This document shows positions 13,496 through 19,442 of a stretch of DNA of 19,442 nucleotides, piece by piece. Within the stretch, counting starts at the first letter, position 1; each line of letters opens with the position of its first letter. Below the pieces are notes generated by a model. The model did no database searches, had not been told where the DNA came from, and saw nothing but the letters and a program-made list of their open reading frames with translations. The translations under genes were made by a program, and so were the position numbers. Source of the DNA: Nitrospira sp. UBA2083 (lineage in GTDB: Bacteria; Nitrospirota; Nitrospiria; Nitrospirales; Nitrospiraceae); assembly GCA_002331625.1 (NCBI GenBank), contig DCZN01000045.1:1-19442 (forward strand), in the 5' to 3' direction.

Positions 13496-14950
13496 GTGCA
13501 GGAATCCCGTCCGTTCCTCGTGCATGGTCAATGGAAGTCAGGGGAGACGTCGGCCCCTGTCGTCGATCCATTCACAGGAAAGCTCGTCGCCCCAGTGACG
13601 CAAGCGACCGAGTCTGATGTGGAAGAGGCCATTGCGTCCACATCCAACGCGGCTGCGACCATGGGGCAGCTTCCAGGGCATGCCCGATACAACATACTCC
13701 AACAGATGGCCGCGTTGCTCTATCGGCGCCGGGATGAGTTCGCTCAGACGATCACGGCGGAAGCCGGCAAGCCCATCACCGACGCGAAGCGGGAAGTCAG
13801 CCGGGGCATCCAAACCTTCACCGTCGCCGCCGAAGAGGCTCGGCGAATTTCCGGTGACGTGGTGCCGCTCGATTGGACGCCCGGCTTCGATACACACCTC
13901 GGCCTGCTGCGCCGGTTCCCGATCGGTCCGATTCTCGGTATCACACCGTTTAACTTTCCGCTCAATCTTGTCGCGCACAAAGTGGCCCCGGCGCTCGCGT
14001 CCGGTAATCCCATTTTGATCAAACCAGCCCCTCAAACACCGTTGACGGCGCTGCTTCTCGGGGAGATCGCGCTGGAGGCGGGCGTGCCTCCAGGTGGGCT
14101 TAATGTGGTGCCCTGCGACAATGCCCTTGCCGAACGGATGGTCGTCGATCCGCGATTCAAACTGCTGAGCTTCACCGGCAGTGCCTCGGTGGGATGGATG
14201 TTGAAGGCCAAGTGTGGAAAGAAAAAGGTGACCCTCGAGCTCGGCGGGAATGCGGGTGTCGTGATCGAGCCGGATGCCGATCTTGAGTTGGCGGCGCAGC
14301 GCTGCGCCGCCGGCGGGTTTGGTTACGCCGGGCAGACCTGTATTTCAGTGCAGCGGGTGTTCGTGCATCATTCGATCGTCGATGCATTTACGACCAAGTT
14401 GCTCATGCACGTGGCTCGGCTGAAATTAGGTGATCCCGCCGACGACACGACGACGATCGGTCCCCTCATCGATCAGAGCGCGGCCCAGCGCGTAGAGGGT
14501 TGGATCGGGGAAGCGGTGGCGGACGGAGCCCGGCTGCTGTTGGGGGGGAAGCGGATGGGATCACTGGTGGAGGCCACGGTCTTGTCGAATGTGACGCCCG
14601 ACATGAAAGTCTCGTGCAAGGAGGTGTTCGGACCGGTCGTCACCGTGACACCGTACCGGCAGCTCAGCGAGGCCGTGGCGTGGCTCAATCAATCCGACTA
14701 CGGCCTGCAGGCCGGGATCTTCACGCAGGACATCAACAAGATCTTTTACGCGTTTCGCCATCTGGAAGTCGGCGCCGTGCTGGCGAATGAAATTCCGACG
14801 TTCCGCGCGGACCATATGCCGTACGGCGGCGTGAAAGATTCCGGATTGGGACGTGAAGGTGTTCGTGCCGCGATCGACGACATGACGGAGCCACGGATGC
14901 TCATCATGAATCTGAAGGAGCCACCCACCCTTTCTGAAAAAAGTGTCTAG
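13496..14950 (+). CDS. NAD(P)-dependent aldehyde dehydrogenase
   Basis: Oxidises an aldehyde to a carboxylate. The 484-residue protein is full length for the ALDH superfamily. Visible motifs are TPFNFP with Asn153, FTGSASVG (226-233), the general base Glu248 in LELGG, the nucleophile Cys282 in GQTC, and KEVFGP with Glu376. The start is GTG 13496 (MQESRPFLVHGQWKSG), which matches the typical N-terminus, although the ribosome-binding site is weak and no ATG lies closer to the domain start. The gene sits between the DHS-like/DsbA-like pair and pdaD-speB. An aminoaldehyde from polyamine turnover is one possible substrate, but lactaldehyde- or succinate-semialdehyde-type enzymes look similar and sequence alone does not decide. 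Confidence 0.93.
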   Translation: MQESRPFLVHGQWKSGETSAPVVDPFTGKLVAPVTQATESDVEEAIASTSNAAATMGQLPGHARYNILQQMAALLYRRRDEFAQTITAEAGKPITDAKREVSRGIQTFTVAAEEARRISGDVVPLDWTPGFDTHLGLLRRFPIGPILGITPFNFPLNLVAHKVAPALASGNPILIKPAPQTPLTALLLGEIALEAGVPPGGLNVVPCDNALAERMVVDPRFKLLSFTGSASVGWMLKAKCGKKKVTLELGGNAGVVIEPDADLELAAQRCAAGGFGYAGQTCISVQRVFVHHSIVDAFTTKLLMHVARLKLGDPADDTTTIGPLIDQSAAQRVEGWIGEAVADGARLLLGGKRMGSLVEATVLSNVTPDMKVSCKEVFGPVVTVTPYRQLSEAVAWLNQSDYGLQAGIFTQDINKIFYAFRHLEVGAVLANEIPTFRADHMPYGGVKDSGLGREGVRAAIDDMTEPRMLIMNLKEPPTLSEKSV

Positions 14951-14956
14951 AAGATA

Positions 14957-14985
14957 TTGCGAAGATAGTCCAATCTTGCTACAAC
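14957..14985 (+). promoter_or_regulatory. Candidate promoter of pdaD-speB
   Basis: TTGCGA at 14957-14962 and TACAAC at 14980-14985 are separated by 17 bp, directly after the aldehyde dehydrogenase stop. The leader would be about 115 nt, long enough for regulation, though I see no clear structure in it. Confidence 0.4.
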
Positions 14986-15106
14986 AAACGCCCGATGCCG
15001 CAGTTGATCGGGATAAGTTTGTTTGCCGGGCTGGCCTCTTGAAAACACGTCACCGAACAACTTCCAAACAACCAGAAAGGCCGATGGTCAGACGAAAGGG
15101 GAGATG

Positions 15107-15676
15107 ATGGTACCTACGCATATGTTTCTCACGCGAGGGGTTGGAGTCCACAAGGAAAAGCTGGCCTCCTTCGAAGAAGCGTTGCGCAGCGCCGGTGTGG
15201 CGTACTGCAACCTGGTCAGTGTGTCGTCGATCTTGCCGCCTCACTGCAAGATCATCCCCCGAAAGCGCGGAGAGAAACTGTTGAAGCCAGGTGAAATCAC
15301 CTTTTGCGTCATGGCCAGGTCTGAAACCAATGAACGGAACCAATTGGTCTCGGCGTCGGTGGGACTCGCCAAACCGACGGATCGAGGGACCTATGGGTAT
15401 CTCTCCGAACACCATGCACACGGTGAAACCGATGAAGAGACCGGAGAATACACGGAGGATTTGGCTGCGCAGATGCTCGCAACGACCTTGGGAGTGGAGT
15501 TTGATCCCAACGTCGCGTGGAAAGAGCGCGAGCAGGTGTTCAAGATGGGTGGAAAGATCGTGCAGACATTGAATATTACGCAGTCGGCCGTCGGGAAGAA
15601 GGGCAAGTGGACGACGGTTATCGCACTGGCGGTGTTTATCCCACCGGAAAACGTGCCGGCCCGCCCTCGCCGGTAG
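15107..15676 (+). CDS. pdaD: Pyruvoyl-dependent arginine decarboxylase
   Basis: Converts arginine to agmatine using a pyruvoyl group made by self-cleavage. The 189-residue product is slightly longer than the Methanocaldococcus enzyme (165 aa). The cleavage site is Ser40-Ser41 in [11 protein letters not shown], equivalent to Ser52-Ser53 there. Glu101 in [10 protein letters not shown] corresponds to the catalytic Glu109. The N-terminus [23 protein letters not shown] fits the family. Two ATGs overlap the AAAGGGG site; 15107 has better spacing than 15104. The frame is open further upstream, but that stretch has no family match. The gene is followed 64 nt later by speB, giving the arginine, agmatine, putrescine sequence. 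Homologues in this family can also decarboxylate other amino acids, but the speB neighbour favours arginine. Confidence 0.95.
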   Translation: MVPTHMFLTRGVGVHKEKLASFEEALRSAGVAYCNLVSVSSILPPHCKIIPRKRGEKLLKPGEITFCVMARSETNERNQLVSASVGLAKPTDRGTYGYLSEHHAHGETDEETGEYTEDLAAQMLATTLGVEFDPNVAWKEREQVFKMGGKIVQTLNITQSAVGKKGKWTTVIALAVFIPPENVPARPRR

Positions 15677-15740
15677 ATGTCGTGATTGTTGCCCGTGCAG
15701 GCACGCCGCAGTCGCCCGCCTCACGAAGGAAAGAACGAAC

Positions 15741-16673
15741 ATGACGCTTCCTGCTGGGTGGGAAGGGCTGAATCATAATTTCCTGGGTATCGACGAACCC
15801 TGGTGTCATCCAGACCACGCAGGCGTCTACGTGCTGCCGGCTCCCTACGAACACACCTCCAGCTATATCCGAGGGTCAGACCGTGGTCCTTCGGCTATCC
15901 TTGAAGCCTCCGGTCAGGTTGAGTTCTACGACGAGCAGCTGCGGTGTGAACCCTATCGAGAATGGGGAGGAATCGCCACGGCGTCTCCATTAGAGCTGAA
16001 CGGAAATGTCGATCGTGCGGCAGTCGATGCGATTGAAACGTTCGTGTCACGGTACCTTGGATCCGGGCGGTTTCTGGTTACGTTGACCGGTGAACACACC
16101 GGAGCGTTGGGTGCGATTCGGGCTCACGCGAAACGCTATCCGCAGATGACGGTGGTGCAGATCGATGCGCACGGCGATCTGCGGGAGGCCTATCAGGGCA
16201 ATCCGTTCAGTCATGCCAGCGTGATGGCACGGGTCGTCGAAGACGGATTACCCCTGGTGCAGGTCGGGATTCGATCGATCAGTCCCGAGGAGATTGCTCG
16301 GATCGATGCGACAGACCGGATCACAACATTTTTTGCGGCGACCATCCTTGATCCGTCAGGTCCCTATGAAGGCAGGGCTGCGAAATGGATACCGGACGTG
16401 GTGGCGGCTTGCCGGACGCCGGTCTATCTCACATTTGACTGCGACGGATTGGACGCGTCGCTCGTGCCCGCGCTTGGGACCCCTGAGCCTGGCGGGCTGG
16501 GATGGTACGACACGCTGAATCTCATCACGGCATTGGCGAACGGACCAGGCATCGTGGGAATGGATGTCAGCGAGATCGCCCCCATCGAAGGCTTTGTCGC
16601 GCCGCAATTCTCCATCGCACGGTTGATCTATCGTATACTCGGTCGCATCAGGGCCGGCCGTCGCGTGCACTGA
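15741..16673 (+). CDS. speB: Agmatinase-type ureohydrolase
   Basis: Binuclear manganese ureohydrolase of 310 residues, expected to hydrolyse agmatine to putrescine and urea. Metal-ligand motifs are GEH with His119, DAHGD with Asp142, His144 and Asp146, and DCDGLD with Asp233 and Asp235. Glu278 in MDVSEIAP is the usual conserved glutamate near the C-terminus, and GTPEPGGL (246-253) is typical of the family. The first motif is TGEHT rather than the common GGDHS, and the DxDxxDP motif ends DAS instead of DP. AAGGAAAG at 15726-15733 supports ATG 15741. The gene lies 64 nt after pdaD, probably in one transcript. Activity on N1-aminopropylagmatine, as in Thermus, is an alternative. Confidence 0.9.
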   Translation: MTLPAGWEGLNHNFLGIDEPWCHPDHAGVYVLPAPYEHTSSYIRGSDRGPSAILEASGQVEFYDEQLRCEPYREWGGIATASPLELNGNVDRAAVDAIETFVSRYLGSGRFLVTLTGEHTGALGAIRAHAKRYPQMTVVQIDAHGDLREAYQGNPFSHASVMARVVEDGLPLVQVGIRSISPEEIARIDATDRITTFFAATILDPSGPYEGRAAKWIPDVVAACRTPVYLTFDCDGLDASLVPALGTPEPGGLGWYDTLNLITALANGPGIVGMDVSEIAPIEGFVAPQFSIARLIYRILGRIRAGRRVH

Positions 16674-16674
16674 G

Positions 16675-16797
16675 CCGGATACTGAAACAGGCCGTCCGCT
16701 TCATTCTCGCCTCGCTCAGACGCTCGACGTACACAAATACGTACGACTCGCGCCTTCACTCGCTGCGGCCTTGCTGACGACCTGTTTGAGTATCCGG
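16675..16797. repeat. Large imperfect palindrome, candidate dispersed repeat
   Basis: The outer arms 16675-16699 and 16773-16797 pair over 25 positions with three mismatches (16684:16788, 16692:16780, 16697:16775). The outermost 17 bp carry only one mismatch. The core holds a second small inverted repeat, ACGTA-CACAAA-TACGT, near 16728-16743. It starts 2 nt after the speB stop and ends 19 nt before the rluF start, filling almost the whole intergenic space. No open reading frame or U-run is present. The layout suggests a REP/MITE-like element or a transcribed hairpin. I have seen similar GC-rich palindromes in Nitrospira contigs, but that is recollection only. Confidence 0.6.
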
Positions 16798-16815
16798 TAA
16801 TTGGTCTGATTTCCT

Positions 16816-17532
16816 GTGGCGCACACCATCCGCATCAATAAATTCTTTACCGAGCAGGGGATCTGTTCGCGGCGCGAAGCAGACCGTCTCGTTGAGTCGG
16901 GCGTCATCACGATCAACGGCCGAGTGGCCCAACTTGGCGACCGGGTTGGGTCGACGGATATCATTGCGCAGGATGGTCGCGTGATTCCCTGGAGGAAGGC
17001 CGACCTCTATTATATCAAGTATCATAAGCCGGTCGGCGTCACGACCACGAGTGAATCGCATATCCCTCGCAACATCATCGCGGAGATCGGACATGCTGAA
17101 CGGATTTTCCCGATCGGGCGGCTCGACAAGGATTCGTCCGGCCTGATTCTCCTCACGAACGACGGCAATATCGTCAACGAGATCCTTCGTTCCGAATTCG
17201 GTCACGAGCGGGAGTATCTTGTGCAGGTCGATCGCCCCTACGACCAATCATTCCTGGATCACATGTCGCGCGGCGTCGTGATCCTTGGCAGCATGACCAA
17301 CCCGTGCCGCATGGTTCGGGTTGGACGTGACCGGTTCCAGATTATTCTCACCGAGGGGCGGAACCGGCAGATCCGGCGGATGTGCCAAGCGCTGGGTTAT
17401 CGGGTGATCACGTTGCATCGAACGAGGATCATGCATATCAGCGTGAAAGGGTTGCGGACCGGGGAGTGGAAAGAGCTCACGGATCAGGAGCGAGCACAAC
17501 TGTTGAAAGCCGTAGAGCGCCCTCGGATCTGA
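16816..17532 (+). CDS. rluF: 23S rRNA pseudouridine synthase, RluF type
   Basis: Converts uridine to pseudouridine in rRNA; E. coli RluF acts on 23S U2604 and related sites. The 238-residue protein has an N-terminal S4 RNA-binding domain (about 1-60, RINKFFTEQGICSRREADRL at 6-25). The RsuA-family catalytic motif GRLDKDSSG has the nucleophile Asp104, and the C-terminal signature is GRNRQIRRMC. Segments such as VVILGSMTNPC and RTRIMHISVKGLRTGEW are closer to RluF than to RsuA, RluB or RluE. The start is GTG 16816; an in-frame TGA at 16807 rules out a longer product. The ribosome-binding site is poor. It follows a large palindrome and is convergent with nhaR, 30 nt away. Confidence 0.92.
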   Translation: MAHTIRINKFFTEQGICSRREADRLVESGVITINGRVAQLGDRVGSTDIIAQDGRVIPWRKADLYYIKYHKPVGVTTTSESHIPRNIIAEIGHAERIFPIGRLDKDSSGLILLTNDGNIVNEILRSEFGHEREYLVQVDRPYDQSFLDHMSRGVVILGSMTNPCRMVRVGRDRFQIILTEGRNRQIRRMCQALGYRVITLHRTRIMHISVKGLRTGEWKELTDQERAQLLKAVERPRI

Positions 17533-17562
17533 CAGTTTTTGAGAGAAAGGGAACGCTCGCGG

Positions 17563-18462
17563 CTAACTGTGTAGTTCGCGACGGGCGGTGCGGACAAGCG
17601 CGAGGACAGCGGGGTGCTTCAGCCGCCGCTCGACGGTGATGGCATAGAAGTGCTGCTTGAGGCTATCTAATTGTCCGACGACCTGTACTCGATATTGGCG
17701 GCAGATCTCCTTCTCGATCACCGTCGCGCCGGGAAAGATCCCATGGCCATCCTGTCCGAACGCCTTTAACGTGGCACTGTCGTCAAATTCCCCGACGATG
17801 TTGGGATGCAATCCGTAGTTGACCAACCATTGGTCGAGCAGTCGTCGAAGTATGGCGTTGGGGGTGGGGAGGAGGAGCGGCGCGCCGCGGAGTGATTGTG
17901 GAAAGTCTCGGCGGTACTGGCCAGCCAGCTTTGCTGTGGCAAACAGTGTGACTCCCGATTCGCCCAACGGGTGGTTGAACATACGCTCTTTAATACTCGG
18001 TGGGGCCGGGGTGTCGGCGATCACCAAATCCGACCGATGGGCAGTCAGATCGGTTAACAGTTGGTGCAGTTTATCCTCTTGGCAGATCAAGCGTGTGGGC
18101 CGATAGAGCTTCAAGGCCGATTTAAGGAGTTGAGTGGCGAGGGGTTTCGGAACCGCATCGGCAATGCCGACGACTAGCCGTGTCGGCTGTCCATTACCCT
18201 GCCCCTTCACGGTATTCATCAGCTCCTGACCGGTCGCGAAGATGTCGTCTGCGTATTTGAACACGAGCTCGCCCATCTCCGTCATGGCCAGGCGGCGACC
18301 GGTGCGGATGAACAGCTTCTCGCCCAATGTATTTTCTAAGAGGTGGATCTGTCCGCTGATAGTGGGCTGTGCCAGGCGGAGTTCTTCGCAGGCTTTGGTC
18401 ACCGTTCCGTGCTTGGCAACGGACCAAAAATACAAGAGGTGGTGATAGTTCAGCCAATCCAT
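17563..18462 (-). CDS. nhaR: LysR-family regulator, NhaR-like
   Basis: DNA-binding transcription regulator of 299 residues, matching the length of E. coli NhaR (301). The N-terminal helix-turn-helix starts MDWLNYHHLLYFWSVAKHG and continues with AQPTISGQIHLLEN and KLFIRTGRRLAMTEMG, all close to NhaR. The effector domain covers about 90-299. ATG 18462 is preceded by AGGGG, and longer in-frame starts lack family similarity. E. coli NhaR responds to sodium and alkaline pH and activates nhaA and osmC; here the divergent neighbour is a TolC-like outer-membrane gene, so its target is more likely an efflux system. A dyad with the LysR T-N11-A form lies in the shared intergenic region. Confidence 0.9.
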   Translation of the reverse strand: MDWLNYHHLLYFWSVAKHGTVTKACEELRLAQPTISGQIHLLENTLGEKLFIRTGRRLAMTEMGELVFKYADDIFATGQELMNTVKGQGNGQPTRLVVGIADAVPKPLATQLLKSALKLYRPTRLICQEDKLHQLLTDLTAHRSDLVIADTPAPPSIKERMFNHPLGESGVTLFATAKLAGQYRRDFPQSLRGAPLLLPTPNAILRRLLDQWLVNYGLHPNIVGEFDDSATLKAFGQDGHGIFPGATVIEKEICRQYRVQVVGQLDSLKQHFYAITVERRLKHPAVLALVRTARRELHS

Positions 18463-18492
18463 CCGGCCCCTACCCGCTGAATGTGAGGCGGT

Positions 18493-18498
18493 ACTATA
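18493..18498 (-). promoter_or_regulatory. Candidate -10 box of nhaR
   Basis: TATAGT read on the minus strand lies 31 nt upstream of the nhaR start codon. No convincing -35 is present at 17 bp; TTGGAG is at 19 bp. The LysR-type dyad lies in the spacer. Confidence 0.35.
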
Positions 18499-18500
18499 CC

Positions 18501-18515
18501 ATCGGATTAGCCGAT
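18501..18515. promoter_or_regulatory. T-N11-A dyad, candidate LysR operator
   Basis: ATCGG-ATTAG-CCGAT is a perfect 5-bp-arm inverted repeat with the T-N11-A arrangement (T18502, A18514) favoured by LysR regulators. It lies between divergent nhaR and the TolC-like gene, next to the nhaR -10 box, and is about 25 bp upstream of the TolC-side promoter. Confidence 0.55.
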
Positions 18516-18538
18516 AACTCCAATCCGTTTTATCTATT

Positions 18539-18567
18539 TTGAAAAATAAGCAGGAGATTGCTACTGT
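18539..18567 (+). promoter_or_regulatory. Candidate promoter of the TolC-like gene
   Basis: TTGAAA at 18539-18544 and TACTGT at 18562-18567 are 17 bp apart, giving a leader of about 30 nt. The dyad at 18501-18515 would place a bound LysR activator just upstream of the -35 box. Confidence 0.4.
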
Positions 18568-18606
18568 GGGCGCCGTCCGCCACCCGATGTGAAAGGAGCA
18601 TCTCGC

Positions 18607-19442
18607 ATGGTCGCTCTGGTATTGGCCCTCGTGACTCTCCTGCCAATGACCGCACTGGCGGAACCCGTGACCGACTCGAGCACGATGCAGGGCCTGTCGA
18701 CGCGCACTGCTCCCCTGACGATCGGAGAAGTGCTGGCGCGTATTGAGCTGACGCATCCGCTGCTTCAGGCAACCGGGGCCGAGCGGACGAAGGCTCGGGC
18801 AAAAATCCTCAAGGCCCTCGGGGCCTGGGAACCGCAGATCAAGAACTATACACAGACTGAACGGTATACCACGTGGAATCTCACGACGGCGTTCGACATT
18901 CCGAGTCAACATAATACAGGCTATGCCGACAGCACGGTTCAGGTCGGGCATCCCTGGGGCTTCACGGTCGAAGGCGGGCTCCGTAGCGGCTTCGGGGATA
19001 GAGCTACCGCCAGAATTGCCTACCCTCCTGATCTACTGGCCGGCTATCAACAGCAGCATTTCTACTACAGCGGGTCCTTCCATCTGCTGCGAGGCTTCAT
19101 GGTCAACGAGGAGAACGCCCAGTTTCAACAGGCCGAACTCGCGGGGCCTCAAGCAGAGATCAAAGTGGCACAGAAGCGGCAAGATCTCTACCTCGCTGGG
19201 GCTGTCCAGTACTGGGATTGGCAGGTCGCCGTCAAGCAAGCCGACGTCGTGAAACGGGCCTTAGCTGTAGCCGAAGAGCGCTTGGCCCAGATCGAAGGGC
19301 TGGCCAAGGGCGGGAGAGTTGCACCTCTTGATGTCGTCGAGGCGAATCAAGAGGTTCAGAAAAGGCAACAGGCTGCGATCGCCGCGCAACGGAAGGTGGA
19401 GTATGAGCAATATAAGCTCTCCCTCTTTCTCTGGGAGAACGG
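18607..19442 (+). CDS. TolC-family outer membrane efflux protein, N-terminal part
   Basis: Outer-membrane channel of a tripartite exporter. The frame is open from ATG 18607 to the window end (278 residues). A signal peptide is visible (MVALVLALVTLLPMTALA, cleavage near residue 18), although it lacks the usual positive N-terminus. A GTG at 18589 would add Lys and Arg residues, but AAAGGAG at 18592-18598 fits ATG 18607 better. The mature part has the TolC-type start LTIGEVLARIELTHPLLQA and later long helical stretches such as VVKRALAVAEERLAQIEGLAKGGRVAPLDVVEANQEVQKRQQ. The motif GRVAPLDVVEANQEV is typical of the family. It is divergent from nhaR, and membrane-fusion and pump genes may follow outside the window. 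The substrate is unknown. Confidence 0.85.
   Translation, partial: MVALVLALVTLLPMTALAEPVTDSSTMQGLSTRTAPLTIGEVLARIELTHPLLQATGAERTKARAKILKALGAWEPQIKNYTQTERYTTWNLTTAFDIPSQHNTGYADSTVQVGHPWGFTVEGGLRSGFGDRATARIAYPPDLLAGYQQQHFYYSGSFHLLRGFMVNEENAQFQQAELAGPQAEIKVAQKRQDLYLAGAVQYWDWQVAVKQADVVKRALAVAEERLAQIEGLAKGGRVAPLDVVEANQEVQKRQQAAIAAQRKVEYEQYKLSLFLWEN

Noticed and set aside
15677..15740. Possible terminator between pdaD and speB
   Set aside because: CGTGC/GCACG could pair only with an impossibly short loop and there is no U-run, so read-through into speB is more likely.

Overview
The window looks like a chromosomal segment of a moderately GC-rich bacterium, most plausibly Nitrospira or a close relative. 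This is an inference from gene content: a bacterial deoxyhypusine-synthase-like gene near pyruvoyl arginine decarboxylase and agmatinase, glnS with two tRNA-Gln genes, and a large imperfect palindrome of a type I associate with Nitrospira contigs. No species marker such as rRNA is present. Nothing looks like a prophage, transposon or CRISPR array. No stretch without a gene exceeds about 300 bases; the largest gaps are 9096-9356, 10116-10364 and 11055-11335.

Left part (1-4251): iron-sulfur metabolism and translation. An iscR-iscS pair runs leftward off the window. It is divergent from an ISC-type [2Fe-2S] ferredoxin gene, and the shared intergenic region carries a dyad over a TATAAT box. A ferredoxin/flavin reductase-like gene converges on the ferredoxin gene and is divergent from gltX. 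Two nearly identical tRNA-Gln genes (CTG and TTG) follow gltX.

Middle-left part (4284-9095), all on the minus strand. In transcription order it holds two hypothetical genes, glnS, a PilZ-domain protein, yacG and a zinc alcohol/aldehyde dehydrogenase. Both glutaminyl- and glutamyl-tRNA synthetases plus two tRNA-Gln genes point to direct charging of tRNA-Gln.

Middle-right part (9357-13460), plus strand: tRNA-Glu(CTC), an unrecognised 187-residue protein, a secreted hypothetical protein, then a deoxyhypusine-synthase-like gene. That gene overlaps by 4 nt with a gene for an exported DsbA-like thiol oxidoreductase. A small zinc-ribbon protein follows.

Right part (13496-19442): an aldehyde dehydrogenase, then pdaD and speB, which convert arginine to agmatine and agmatine to putrescine. 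Together with the DHS-like enzyme this suggests a polyamine route (arginine, agmatine, putrescine, then homospermidine or a related product) spread over about 5.3 kb. A 123-bp imperfect palindrome separates speB from an rluF-type pseudouridine synthase gene. A convergent nhaR-type LysR regulator is divergent from a TolC-family outer-membrane gene that runs off the window. A T-N11-A dyad in that divergent region is a likely operator.

The most interesting items are the dispersed polyamine set with its atypical DHS-like enzyme, the coupling of that enzyme to an exported thiol oxidoreductase, the palindromic element after speB, and the IscR variant with its putative operator.
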